This document shows, piece after piece, positions 51,493 through 60,209 of a stretch of DNA of 64,000 nt. Source of the DNA: Nitrincola sp048264025 (lineage in GTDB: Bacteria; Pseudomonadota; Gammaproteobacteria; Pseudomonadales; Balneatricaceae); assembly GCF_048264025.1 (NCBI RefSeq), contig NZ_JBLXDN010000001.1, positions 372,001 to 436,000 on the forward strand. The letters are read 5' to 3'. The first letter of the stretch is position 1. The number at the start of each line of letters is the position of its first letter. The translations under genes and the position numbers were made by a program. Below the pieces are notes generated by a model. It saw only the letters and a program-made list of their open reading frames with translations, made no database searches and was not told the origin of the DNA.

Positions 51493-51963
51493 GTGAATAT
51501 TAATCTCACCATCATTGGTCAGGCCATAGCGTTCGCGATTTTTGTGATGTTCTGCATGAAGTATGTATGGCCGCCAATTACGGCAGCTATGGCAGAACGC
51601 AAAAAGAAGATTGCCGAAGGTTTGGATGCAGCTGACCGTGCTGAACGTGATCTGAGACTTGCTCAAGAGCGAGCCGCTGACGATCTACGTGAAGGCAAGG
51701 AAAAAGCCGCTGCCATCATTGAACAGGCCAACAAACGCGCTAACCTGATGATTGAAGAAGCAAAAGAGCAGGCTCGTGAAGAAGCCAACCGTGTTAAAAC
51801 GGCTGCTCAGGCTGAACTGGAACAAGAAGTAAACCGTGCAAGAGAAGTTCTTCGCGCACAGGTTTCTGTTCTGGCGATTGCCGGTGCTGAAAAGATTCTG
51901 GAAGCCTCTGTTGACCAAAAAGCACATGCCAAGCTGGTTGAAAAACTAGCCGCTGAGCTTTAA
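51493..51963 (+). CDS. atpF: F0F1 ATP synthase subunit b
   Basis: A 156-residue stator subunit with an N-terminal membrane helix (TIIGQAIAFAIFVMFCMKYV W) and a long charged coiled coil (AAMAERKKKIAEGLDAADRA) ending in the SVLAIAGAEKILEASVDQKAH region that contacts delta. The start is a GTG at 51493 with GAGGGG before it. Confidence 0.95.
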   Translation: MNINLTIIGQAIAFAIFVMFCMKYVWPPITAAMAERKKKIAEGLDAADRAERDLRLAQERAADDLREGKEKAAAIIEQANKRANLMIEEAKEQAREEANRVKTAAQAELEQEVNRAREVLRAQVSVLAIAGAEKILEASVDQKAHAKLVEKLAAEL

Positions 51964-51972
51964 GCGAGGTTT

Positions 51973-52512
51973 ATGATGGCTGAACTCAACACAATCGCTC
52001 GGCCTTATACCAAAGCAGCGTTCGACTATGCGCTGAATAAGGGCGACCTCGATCAGTGGTCAGATATATTGGCATTTGCGGCTGTAATCGTGAATGACAG
52101 TGAAATGAAGCGAGTTCTTGGAACGCCTTCACTGAGCACGGAGCAAAAAGCAGAACTGATCGTATCGGTCTGTGATAAGACCATGAACGACGGCGCGAAG
52201 AATTTTATTTATCTTCTTGCCGAAAATCAGCGTCTGCTTTTGCTTCCCAAAATATCAGCACAGTTTGATCAGTTTAAAGCCGATCATGAAAAGTCAGTGG
52301 ATGTTGATCTGACTACGGCGTTTGAACTGGATCAAGAACTGGTTGATAAACTGGCTCAGGCTCTGCGCTCCAAACTGGGACGCGAAGTGAAAATGACCTC
52401 GACGGTGGATCAATCCATCATCGGTGGCGTAATCCTTCGCGCAAACGACCTTGTGATCGACGGTTCGGTTCGTGCACGACTGACGAAACTGGCCGAAGCG
52501 ATGAATTCCTGA
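51973..52512 (+). CDS. atpH: F0F1 ATP synthase subunit delta
   Basis: A 179-residue OSCP/delta subunit: N-terminal helical domain (ARPYTKAAFDYALNKGDLDQ WSDIL) and the C-terminal TSTVDQSIIGGVILRANDLV IDGSVRARLTKL signature. It connects the b stator to the alpha-beta head. Two ATGs (51973, 51976) lie side by side, and either may start it. Confidence 0.95.
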   Translation: MMAELNTIARPYTKAAFDYALNKGDLDQWSDILAFAAVIVNDSEMKRVLGTPSLSTEQKAELIVSVCDKTMNDGAKNFIYLLAENQRLLLLPKISAQFDQFKADHEKSVDVDLTTAFELDQELVDKLAQALRSKLGREVKMTSTVDQSIIGGVILRANDLVIDGSVRARLTKLAEAMNS

Positions 52513-52527
52513 GTATGGGGAATAACA

Positions 52528-54072
52528 ATGCAGCAACTGAATCCATCTGAGATCAGCGAGATTCTCAAGAAGCGCATCGAAAAACTCGACGTGTCTTCTG
52601 AAGCCCGTAATGAGGGCACAATCGTAAGCGTATCTGATGGTATCATCCTGATTCATGGTCTGGCCGACGTAATGTACGGCGAAATGATCGAGTTTCCAGG
52701 TGGTATCTACGGTATGGCTCTTAACCTTGAGCGCGACTCTGTCGGCGCCGTGGTTCTGGGTGACTATCAAGGTCTGGTAGAGGGCATGATTGCTCGCTGC
52801 ACAGGTCGAATTCTGGAAGTGCCAGTTGGCCCTGAACTGCTCGGTCGCGTTGTTGACGCCCTGGGTAATCCGGTCGACGGCAAGGGTCCAATCGAAGCTA
52901 AATTAAGCGATCCGGTCGAAAAAGTGGCCCCGGGTGTTATTGAGCGTCAATCGGTAGATCAGCCTGTTCAGACAGGTCTGAAAGCCATCGATGCCATGGT
53001 ACCCATCGGTCGTGGTCAGCGTGAGTTGATCATCGGTGACCGCCAGATCGGTAAGTCAGCGATCGCAATCGATGCGATCATCAACCAGAAAGGTACCGGC
53101 ATCAAGTGTATCTACGTAGCGATCGGACAGAAACAGTCCACCATTGCTAACGTGGTGCGTAAGCTTGAAGAGCACGGTGCGATGGATCACACCATCGTTG
53201 TAGCCGCTGGTGCAGCTGACCCGGCTTCCATGTTGTTCCTGGCACCTTATGCCGGTTGCTCCATGGGTGAATACTTCCGCGACCGCGGTGAAGATGCACT
53301 GATCATTTATGATGATCTGACCAAGCAGGCCTGGGCTTATCGCCAGATCTCCCTGCTATTGCGTCGCCCACCAGGTCGTGAAGCTTATCCTGGTGACGTG
53401 TTCTATCTTCACTCTCGTCTGCTTGAGCGTGCTGCTCGTGTAAACGTAGATTATGTTGAGAAGTTCACCAAGGGTGAAGTCAAAGGTAAAACCGGTTCAT
53501 TGACAGCGCTGCCTGTAATCGAGACTCAGGGTGGAGACGTTTCGGCGTTCGTACCAACCAACGTTATCTCGATCACTGATGGTCAGATCTTCCTTGAATC
53601 CGACCTGTTCAACTCAGGTATCCGTCCAGCGATCAACGCCGGTCTGTCTGTATCCCGTGTAGGTGGTGCAGCCCAGACTAAAATCATCAAGAAATTGGGT
53701 GGTGGTGTGCGTCTGGCTCTGGCGCAGTATCGTGAGCTTGCGGCTTTCGCGCAGTTTGCTTCTGACTTGGATGACACGACTCGTGCTCAGCTTGAGCATG
53801 GTCAGCGCGTTACCGAGTTGATGAAGCAGGCACAATATTCTCCGATGTCTGTCGCTGAGATGGGTCTGAGTCTATACGCTGCCAACGAAGGCTTCCTGAA
53901 AGATGTAGAGCTGAACAAAATCGGTGCTTTTGAAACTGCGCTGATCGGCTTCTTCAACAGCGAATTTGCTGACCTGATGAAGTCAATCAATGAATCCGGC
54001 GATTATAACGACGAGATTGCAGCGAAGTTGAAAGCCGGCATCGAGAAGTTCAAATCTACCCAGACTTGGTAA
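52528..54072 (+). CDS. atpA: F0F1 ATP synthase subunit alpha
   Basis: A 514-residue subunit with P-loop GDRQIGKSAIAIDAIINQKG, the YVAIGQKQSTIANVVRKLEE region and the C-terminal PSIRPAINAGLSVSRVGGAA-type stretch that includes the Arg finger. It binds non-catalytic nucleotides. It begins 15 bp after atpH. Confidence 0.97.
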   Translation: MQQLNPSEISEILKKRIEKLDVSSEARNEGTIVSVSDGIILIHGLADVMYGEMIEFPGGIYGMALNLERDSVGAVVLGDYQGLVEGMIARCTGRILEVPVGPELLGRVVDALGNPVDGKGPIEAKLSDPVEKVAPGVIERQSVDQPVQTGLKAIDAMVPIGRGQRELIIGDRQIGKSAIAIDAIINQKGTGIKCIYVAIGQKQSTIANVVRKLEEHGAMDHTIVVAAGAADPASMLFLAPYAGCSMGEYFRDRGEDALIIYDDLTKQAWAYRQISLLLRRPPGREAYPGDVFYLHSRLLERAARVNVDYVEKFTKGEVKGKTGSLTALPVIETQGGDVSAFVPTNVISITDGQIFLESDLFNSGIRPAINAGLSVSRVGGAAQTKIIKKLGGGVRLALAQYRELAAFAQFASDLDDTTRAQLEHGQRVTELMKQAQYSPMSVAEMGLSLYAANEGFLKDVELNKIGAFETALIGFFNSEFADLMKSINESGDYNDEIAAKLKAGIEKFKSTQTW

Positions 54073-54150
54073 TTACTCGTCAGAGTAGCGGGTCTGCGGG
54101 TGAGTTTCACTTAGCAGACCGGACACTGAGTTAGGAATAGAGGCGGAACT

Positions 54151-55020
54151 ATGGCAGTCGGAAAAGAGATTAAGACACAGATTGCGAGCATTGGTAGCAC
54201 GCGCAAGATTACCAGCGCCATGGAAATGGTGGCTGCGTCAAAAATGCGTAAAGCTCAGGACCGCATGAAGGCTTCCCGCCCGTACGCTAACGGTATCAGA
54301 GGTGTTATTCATCATTTGGCTACGGCCAATCCTGAATACAACCACCTCTACATGCAGGAGCGTGAAGTGAAACGCGTCGGATTTATCGTCGTGTCCACGG
54401 ATCGCGGGCTGTGTGGTGGCTTGAACGTGAATACGTTCAAGGCAGCCGTCAGCGCTATGAAAGAATTCCATTCGCAGAATGTCGAAATTGATATTTGTGC
54501 ACTGGGAAACAAGGCGATTACTTTCTTTAAAAACTACGGTGGTAATGTTGTTGCTGCCAAGGGGCATCTGGGTGATACACCCGAACTGGCTGATCTGATT
54601 GGCGCAGTAAAAGTGATGCTCAGTGCTTTTGAAGAAGGCAGACTGGACAAAATATTCATTGTTTCTAACGAATTCGTGAATACCATGACCCAGAAGCCGA
54701 CGGTAGAGCAAGTGTTGCCGGCTAAGGCAGATGAAAGTGACACACATGAACAGCTCAAGCGCAGCTGGGATTACCTCTACGAGCCGGATGCACAGGAGTT
54801 GCTCGAAGCACTCTTCGTTCGGTACGTAGAATCGGTGGTTTACCAGGGTGTGATTGAGAATATCGCCTGTGAGCAGGCAGCAAGAATGCTGGCGATGAAA
54901 AACGCGACAGATAATGCTGGCGACCTTATTGATGAGCTCCAAATGGTATACAACAAGGCTCGTCAGGCGGCTATTACTCAGGAAATTTCTGAGATCGTCA
55001 GTGGTGCTGCTGCTGTATAG
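54151..55020 (+). CDS. atpG: F0F1 ATP synthase subunit gamma
   Basis: A 289-residue central stalk. N-terminal helix KEIKTQIASIGSTRKITSAM EMVAASKMRKAQDRM, the VSTDRGLCGGLNVNTFK core and the C-terminal NIACEQAARMLAMKNATDNA GDLIDELQMVYNKARQAAIT QEISEIV. It rotates inside the alpha-beta head. Confidence 0.97.
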   Translation: MAVGKEIKTQIASIGSTRKITSAMEMVAASKMRKAQDRMKASRPYANGIRGVIHHLATANPEYNHLYMQEREVKRVGFIVVSTDRGLCGGLNVNTFKAAVSAMKEFHSQNVEIDICALGNKAITFFKNYGGNVVAAKGHLGDTPELADLIGAVKVMLSAFEEGRLDKIFIVSNEFVNTMTQKPTVEQVLPAKADESDTHEQLKRSWDYLYEPDAQELLEALFVRYVESVVYQGVIENIACEQAARMLAMKNATDNAGDLIDELQMVYNKARQAAITQEISEIVSGAAAV

Positions 55021-55057
55021 TGCAGTGAACAGGTTTAAACGTTGAGAGGATCCGAAC

Positions 55058-56437
55058 ATGAGTAGCGGACGTATTGTTCAGATTATCGGTGCGGTAGTAG
55101 ACGTGGAATTTCCACGTGACGCCATACCGAAGGTTTATGACGCATTACACGTCACAAAAACCGGCCTGACACTGGAAGTTCAGCAGCAGCTGGGCGACGG
55201 TGTTGTAAGGGCTATTGCCATGGGTCAGACCGAAGGTGTGAGCCGTGGATTAGATGTAGAAAATACAGGTGCACCTATTTCTGTGCCTGTAGGTACAGCG
55301 ACACTGGGACGTATTATGGACGTTCTGGGTAACCCGATCGATGAAGCGGGCCCTATCGGTGAAGAAGAGCGTATGCCTATTCACCGTAAAGCACCGTCTT
55401 ACGCCGATCAGGCAGCGTCTAACGATCTGCTGGAAACCGGCATCAAGGTTATCGACCTGGTTTGCCCGTTTGCCAAGGGTGGTAAAGTCGGTCTGTTCGG
55501 TGGTGCCGGTGTAGGTAAAACCGTAAACATGATGGAGCTTATCCGTAACATCGCGATAGAACACTCAGGTTTCTCTGTGTTCGCGGGTGTCGGTGAGCGT
55601 ACTCGTGAAGGTAACGACTTCTACTTCGAGATGAAAGAGTCCAACGTACTGGATAAAGTATCTCTGGTATACGGTCAGATGAACGAACCCCCAGGTAACC
55701 GTCTGCGTGTAGCGCTGACTGGCCTGACCATGGCAGAAAAGTTCCGTGACGAAGGTCGTGACGTACTGTTGTTTGTTGACAACATTTACCGTTACACCCT
55801 GGCCGGTACTGAAGTATCCGCCCTGTTGGGTCGTATGCCATCGGCGGTAGGTTATCAGCCAACTCTGGCGGAAGAGATGGGCGTTCTGCAGGAACGTATC
55901 ACCTCAACCAAAGTCGGTTCTATCACGTCTATCCAGGCGGTATACGTACCGGCAGATGACTTGACTGACCCGTCTCCGGCAACTACCTTCTCGCATCTTG
56001 ATGCGACCGTGGTATTGTCGCGTCAGATCGCTGAGCTAGGTATCTACCCAGCCGTAGATCCACTGGATTCCACGTCACGTCAGCTGGATCCGCTGGTTAT
56101 CGGTCAGGAACACTATGATGTTGCACGTAACGTACAGGGTGTTTTACAGCGCTATAAAGAGCTGAAAGACATCATTGCGATTCTGGGTATGGATGAGTTG
56201 TCTGATGAAGACAAATCCATCGTATCCCGTGCACGTAAAATTCAGCGTTTCTTGTCTCAGCCGTTCTTCGTGGCCGAAGTGTTCACCGGATCTCCAGGTA
56301 AATACGTGCCGCTGAAAGATACCATCAGCAGCTTTAAAGGCATCCTGGCCGGTGAATATGATCACATGCCAGAGCAAGCCTTCTATATGGTTGGTGGCAT
56401 CGACGAAGCGATTGAGAAAGCCAAGGGCATGAAATAA
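55058..56437 (+). CDS. atpD: F0F1 ATP synthase subunit beta
   Basis: A 459-residue catalytic subunit with Walker A GLFGGAGVGKTVNMMELIRN, GERTREGNDFYFEMKES, DVLLFVDNIYRYTLAGTEVS ALLGRMPSAVGYQPTLAEEM G. It makes ATP in the F1 head. GAGAGGAT precedes the ATG. Confidence 0.98.
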   Translation: MSSGRIVQIIGAVVDVEFPRDAIPKVYDALHVTKTGLTLEVQQQLGDGVVRAIAMGQTEGVSRGLDVENTGAPISVPVGTATLGRIMDVLGNPIDEAGPIGEEERMPIHRKAPSYADQAASNDLLETGIKVIDLVCPFAKGGKVGLFGGAGVGKTVNMMELIRNIAIEHSGFSVFAGVGERTREGNDFYFEMKESNVLDKVSLVYGQMNEPPGNRLRVALTGLTMAEKFRDEGRDVLLFVDNIYRYTLAGTEVSALLGRMPSAVGYQPTLAEEMGVLQERITSTKVGSITSIQAVYVPADDLTDPSPATTFSHLDATVVLSRQIAELGIYPAVDPLDSTSRQLDPLVIGQEHYDVARNVQGVLQRYKELKDIIAILGMDELSDEDKSIVSRARKIQRFLSQPFFVAEVFTGSPGKYVPLKDTISSFKGILAGEYDHMPEQAFYMVGGIDEAIEKAKGMK

Positions 56438-56469
56438 GTTCTGGCGGAACCTTTTAAGAGGTAATCAAC

Positions 56470-56895
56470 ATGGCTGTAACTGTTCAATGCGAGATCGTCA
56501 GTGCTGAGGAAGAAATTTTCTCCGGGCTGGTAGAATTTATCTCGGTGACAGGTAGCCTGGGTGACCTGGGTATTATGCCCGGTCACACTCCGCTGTTAAC
56601 GGAACTGAAACCAGGCCCGGTCGAACTGCGAAAAGAGGGCGGTGAACAGGACGTATTTTACGTCTCTGGTGGTTTTATCGAGGTTCAGCCGTTCAAGGTA
56701 ACGGTTTTGGCAGACACAGCGTTGCATGCCAAAGATCTGGATGAAGCTGCAGCAATGGAAGCTCAGAAACATGCTCAGCATGCTATTTCTGACAAGTCCG
56801 GTGAGTTCCAATACTCACGCGCTGCCTCCCAGCTGGCAGAAGCCGCAGCACAACTGCGTACTCTGCAGCAGATCAAGAAAAAACTCGGTAAGTAA
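56470..56895 (+). CDS. atpC: F0F1 ATP synthase subunit epsilon
   Basis: A 141-residue subunit: beta-sandwich start VQCEIVSAEEEIFSGLVEFI SVTGSLGDLGIMPGHTPLLT EL and a helical hairpin at the C-terminus (SQLAEAAAQLRTLQQIKKKL). It couples the stalk and regulates ATP hydrolysis. It is the last gene of the operon, followed by a strong terminator. Confidence 0.97.
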   Translation: MAVTVQCEIVSAEEEIFSGLVEFISVTGSLGDLGIMPGHTPLLTELKPGPVELRKEGGEQDVFYVSGGFIEVQPFKVTVLADTALHAKDLDEAAAMEAQKHAQHAISDKSGEFQYSRAASQLAEAAAQLRTLQQIKKKLGK

Positions 56896-56920
56896 TCCGT
56901 CCAGGCGGGTTTACCGAAAC

Positions 56921-56948
56921 AAAAAAGCCTCCCTTGGGAGGCTTTTTT
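56921..56948 (+). terminator. Rho-independent terminator of the atp operon
   Basis: AAAAAAGCCTCCC and GGGAGGCTTTTTT form a GC-rich stem flanked by A- and T-runs, 26 bp after the atpC stop. With runs on both sides it can also end the minus-strand gene at 56969. Confidence 0.92.
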
Positions 56949-56968
56949 CGTTAAGGTTGGATTCAATC

Positions 56969-58012
56969 TCAGCTAAATGCGGGTATGACCTGTGCAATAA
57001 ACAGTTCTAAAGAGCGCTTTTTCTCAGCGTGCGACAGGCTGTTATCACTCCAGAAGCTGAACTCATCAATACCCATGGCTTCATAATGTTTCAGGCGCTC
57101 AATAATCTCTGCAGGTGTACCTATCATGGTATTTTTATGCAGATTATCGAGTTGAAACTCGGGCCGTTCAGCAAATTTGGATTCAGGACTGGGTGGCAGT
57201 AAGCCATTGACAGGTGTCTGTGAATTGCCGAACCAGGCATCGAAGGTGCGATAAAAGCGTGCAATACCGGCCGCACCAATTTTCCAGCCTTCAGGGTCAT
57301 CTTCACTGTGTACGTAGGTGTGGCGCAGCACCATGATCTCAGGACGTGCCACGTCTGGATTATTGCTCAAGGCAGTATCAAATTTTTGCTTCAGATCCGC
57401 GACTTCTTCATCGCCTTTCATCAGCGGGGTCACCATCACATTACAGCCATTTTTGACGGCAAAATTATGTGAGTCAGGGTCCCTGGCGGCGATCCAGATC
57501 GGCGGCATGGGCTGTTGCACCGGGCGTGGAGAAGATGTCGATGTTGGGAAGTTCCAAAGTGCACCCTCATGCGCATAGTCGCCTTGCCACAGCGCCTTAA
57601 CCGCTGGCACCATTTCCCGCAGATACTGGCCACCTTCACTGGCCGACATGCCATTGGCCAGGCGATCAAATTCAAATTGATAAGCCCCCCTGGCCAGACC
57701 GACTTCCATACGCCCGTTACTGATTACATCTAACAAGGCACATTCGCCGGCAACCCGGATCGGATGCCAGAAAGGCGCAATAATGGTACCTGCACCCAAT
57801 CGAATCGTTTCAGTTTGGCCTGCTAAATAGGCCAGAATCGGCATAGGGCTGGGTGCAATGGTGTATTCCATCGAATGGTGCTCACCAACCCAAACGGTTG
57901 AAAAACCGCCTTTTTCAGCCATTTTGGTGAGCTCAGTCAGATTTTCGAACAACTCGCTGTGGCTGACTGTTTCATCGTAGCGTTCCATGTGTATGAATAG
58001 AGAAAATCTCAT
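56969..58012 (-). CDS. LLM-class (luciferase-like) flavin monooxygenase
   Basis: A 347-residue bacterial-luciferase fold protein: MRFSLFIHMERYDETVSH at the start, TVWVGEHHSMEYTIAPSPMP ILAYLAGQTETIRLGAGTII, NGRMEVGLARGAYQFEFDRL, and PPIWIAARDPDSHNFAVKNG. It uses reduced FMN supplied by a partner reductase to oxygenate an organic substrate. The flavin reductase at 62858 and a flavin biosynthesis gene next door support a two-component enzyme. A 16-bp motif shared with the ribB/DUF1330 promoter lies 91 bp upstream of its start. Substrate unknown. Confidence 0.9.
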   Translation of the reverse strand: MRFSLFIHMERYDETVSHSELFENLTELTKMAEKGGFSTVWVGEHHSMEYTIAPSPMPILAYLAGQTETIRLGAGTIIAPFWHPIRVAGECALLDVISNGRMEVGLARGAYQFEFDRLANGMSASEGGQYLREMVPAVKALWQGDYAHEGALWNFPTSTSSPRPVQQPMPPIWIAARDPDSHNFAVKNGCNVMVTPLMKGDEEVADLKQKFDTALSNNPDVARPEIMVLRHTYVHSEDDPEGWKIGAAGIARFYRTFDAWFGNSQTPVNGLLPPSPESKFAERPEFQLDNLHKNTMIGTPAEIIERLKHYEAMGIDEFSFWSDNSLSHAEKKRSLELFIAQVIPAFS

Positions 58013-58102
58013 GGGTAGAACCTCAAACCTTATGCTGTTTTTATAGTGATGCTTGTGGGTAATTAACCCCTGGATACTTCATCTAATGAAAGTATCTTTA
58101 TT

Positions 58103-58118
58103 TGGTATACCATAATAC
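58103..58118. promoter_or_regulatory. Operator candidate of the flavin-oxygenase locus, copy 1
   Basis: TGGTATACCATAATAC contains the perfect palindrome TGGTATACCA and is identical to 59298-59313. It lies in the promoter region of the monooxygenase gene. TGGTATACCA-type sites are typical of GntR/FCD regulators, and one is encoded in this locus (60210-60962). Confidence 0.7.
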
Positions 58119-58152
58119 GATACTACCACCGGAATGCTACAAATGAAATGGG

Positions 58153-59262
58153 TTAATCTTCAAAGGGGATGGAGTCGACGACTTCCAGGTCATAGCCTGT
58201 CAGTCCAGCATAACGCAGCGGTGGACCTAAATGGCGCAGCTTGCCAACACCCAGGTCTTGCAGGATCTGGGCGCCGGTGCCGACTTCAGAATAGATACGT
58301 GATTGCGACGGACTGAAAGGCTTGCGGGTTTGTGTCAGTTGAGGAATACGTTCAAGCAAGGCTTGGGAAGATTCATGATTAGCGAGGATCACCACAATAC
58401 CACAGCCTTCAGCTGCAACCCGTTCAAGCGCCGCCCAGAGGGTCCAATTACGCGGTCCGGTATACTCGGCACCCACCAGGTCGCGTAACGGGTCGATAAC
58501 ATGCACTCTGACCAGTACCGCTTCCTGGTGCTGTATATCGCCCATGACCATGGCAATATGTACGCCACCATCTATTCGATCCTCATAGGTCACCAGCCGA
58601 AAGGTACCATGCACGGTACTCAACTCACGCTCACCAATACGGGAAACGGTATGCTCAGTACTGAGACGATAGTGAATCAGGTCTGCAATCGTGCCAATTT
58701 TGATGCCGTGGCGCTGGGCAAAAACTTCCAAATCCGGGCGCCTGGCCATGCTGCCATCTTCATTCATCACTTCGACGATAACGGCCGCAGGGGTAAGCTG
58801 GGCAAGATTAGCTAGGTCACAACCCGCTTCAGTATGACCCGCACGGGTTAATACCCCACCTTCGCGGGCGCGTAAGGGAAACACATGACCGGGTTGAACC
58901 AGATCGTCGGGACAGGCCTTGTCAGCTACGGCTGTTAAAATGGTGTGGGCACGATCAGCCGCGGAGATACCGGTGGTAACGCCTTGTGCCGCTTCAATCG
59001 ATACGGTAAAAGCAGTTGAGAAGGGACTGCCGTTATGCGGAACCATCATATCCAGTCCGAGCCGTTGGCAGTGGGATTCGGTTAGCGTCAGACAGATCAG
59101 GCCACGTGCTTCACGTGCCATAAAGTTGATCGCTTCAGGCGTGCATTTTTCGGCTGCCAGTAACAGATCCCCTTCATTTTCACGATCCTCATCGTCCACC
59201 AGCAGTACCATTTTTCCCTGGCGAAAATCTTCGATTATTTCTTCAATTGGATTGAATGGCAT
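58153..59262 (-). CDS. ribB: 3,4-dihydroxy-2-butanone 4-phosphate synthase with GTP cyclohydrolase II-like domain
   Basis: A 369-residue RibBA-type protein. The RibB half is intact: VLLVDDEDRENEGDLLLAAE KC, FTVSIEAAQGVTTGISAADR, VLTRAGHTEAGCDLANLAQL. The second half (from about residue 210) resembles GTP cyclohydrolase II but has no trace of the zinc cysteines (the ECLTGDxxxSxxCDCG region reads VIDPLRDLVGAEYTGPRNW), so only the butanone-phosphate step is expected. It supplies a flavin precursor. Here it stands among flavin-using catabolic genes with its own operator, as if to raise FMN supply on induction. Confidence 0.92.
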   Translation of the reverse strand: MPFNPIEEIIEDFRQGKMVLLVDDEDRENEGDLLLAAEKCTPEAINFMAREARGLICLTLTESHCQRLGLDMMVPHNGSPFSTAFTVSIEAAQGVTTGISAADRAHTILTAVADKACPDDLVQPGHVFPLRAREGGVLTRAGHTEAGCDLANLAQLTPAAVIVEVMNEDGSMARRPDLEVFAQRHGIKIGTIADLIHYRLSTEHTVSRIGERELSTVHGTFRLVTYEDRIDGGVHIAMVMGDIQHQEAVLVRVHVIDPLRDLVGAEYTGPRNWTLWAALERVAAEGCGIVVILANHESSQALLERIPQLTQTRKPFSPSQSRIYSEVGTGAQILQDLGVGKLRHLGPPLRYAGLTGYDLEVVDSIPFED

Positions 59263-59296
59263 GTTTGTTCTCCTGCTGTTGATCTGTTTTCATATC

Positions 59297-59313
59297 ATGG
59301 TATACCATAATAC
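59297..59313. promoter_or_regulatory. Operator candidate of the flavin-oxygenase locus, copy 2
   Basis: ATGGTATACCAT (59297-59308) is a perfect 12-bp palindrome. With the following AATAC it repeats the 16-bp motif found at 58103. It sits between the divergent ribB and DUF1330 genes, 35 bp from the former start and 29 bp from the latter, ideal to control both. Confidence 0.72.
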
Positions 59314-59341
59314 CAACTTTTGCTAAGTGAGGAAGCGGACA

Positions 59342-59629
59342 ATGAAAGCCTATTGGATTGCACAGGTCGATATCGAGGATCCTGAAGCCTATGCGCAATA
59401 CACAGCGCGGGCACCGCAAGCCATTGCCCTCTATGATGGGCGTTTTTTAGCGCGAGGCGGACGCTCACTGGCTCTGGAAGGGCGGGATACGCCTGAACGC
59501 AGCGTAGTGATCGAATTTGATTCTTATGACCAGGCACTGGCGTGTTATCACTCACCCGAGTATCAGCAAGCCTGCCGTTACCGAACCGGCGTGGCCAGGG
59601 TTGAGATAGTGATACTAGAGGGTTTGTAA
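59342..59629 (+). CDS. DUF1330 family protein
   Basis: A 95-residue protein from ATG 59342 preceded by GAGGAAGCG. DUF1330 pattern: KAYWIAQVDIEDPEAYAQYT, then ALYDGRFLARGGRSLALEG, RSVVIEFDSYDQALACYHSP EYQQA. These are small dimeric alpha-beta barrel proteins of unknown role, often near catabolic oxygenases. It diverges from ribB with a shared operator. Convergent with the Nudix gene. Confidence 0.85.
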   Translation: MKAYWIAQVDIEDPEAYAQYTARAPQAIALYDGRFLARGGRSLALEGRDTPERSVVIEFDSYDQALACYHSPEYQQACRYRTGVARVEIVILEGL

Positions 59630-59641
59630 TACGGGATTGAG

Positions 59642-60205
59642 CTACTTGAGAAAATGGATTTTTCCGGTAGCATCATTGCCGACATAGATGCCGTAAATAC
59701 CGGCCTGACGCTCGCTGATATAGCGTGCCAATATTTGCCGTATGGCCGGGTAATATATCTGTTCCCAGGGAATATCTTCGGGTGCAAAGAAGCGACAGGT
59801 CGCGGTTTCTGGACCATATTCATCCGTGATTTCCAGCGCCAGGGCTCTGAAGATGATATAGACTTCGTTGATCATCGGCACACTGAAAATAGAGTAGGGC
59901 GAAAGGATGTCAGCCCTTACACCACTTTCTTCCCAGACTTCGCGTAACGCCGCTTCTTCGGTGGTTTCACCATTTTCCATAAAGCCCGCTGGCAACACCC
60001 AACTACCCGCTTGAGGGGGGATGGCGCGTTGGCATAACAGGTATTTACCTTGCTGTTCAATGATGCAGCCGGTAATCACCTTGGGGTTGTCGTAATGAAT
60101 ATAACCGCAAGCCTGGCAGGTGAGGCGATCGTGAGTATCGCCTGCCGGACGGGTAATCTGCAGGTCTGGGCCACCACATTGAGGGCAGAAACGAGGCGTA
60201 CGCAT
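59642..60205 (-). CDS. Nudix hydrolase with zinc ribbon (NudC-like)
   Basis: A 187-residue protein. A zinc ribbon (CPQCG...CQACG, residues 8-35) precedes a Nudix box GFMENGETTEEAALREVWEE SGV. It is shorter than NudC. Such proteins hydrolyse NAD(H), ADP-ribose, FAD or similar. In this locus it may recycle flavin or nicotinamide cofactors. Its start lies 4 bp after the GntR stop, so it shares that transcript. Confidence 0.88.
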   Translation of the reverse strand: MRTPRFCPQCGGPDLQITRPAGDTHDRLTCQACGYIHYDNPKVITGCIIEQQGKYLLCQRAIPPQAGSWVLPAGFMENGETTEEAALREVWEESGVRADILSPYSIFSVPMINEVYIIFRALALEITDEYGPETATCRFFAPEDIPWEQIYYPAIRQILARYISERQAGIYGIYVGNDATGKIHFLK

Positions 60206-60209
60206 GCTG

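Noticed and set aside
54238..55059. 273-codon minus-strand frame opposite atpG
   Set aside because: A codon-bias shadow of atpG, with no homology pattern or ribosome site.
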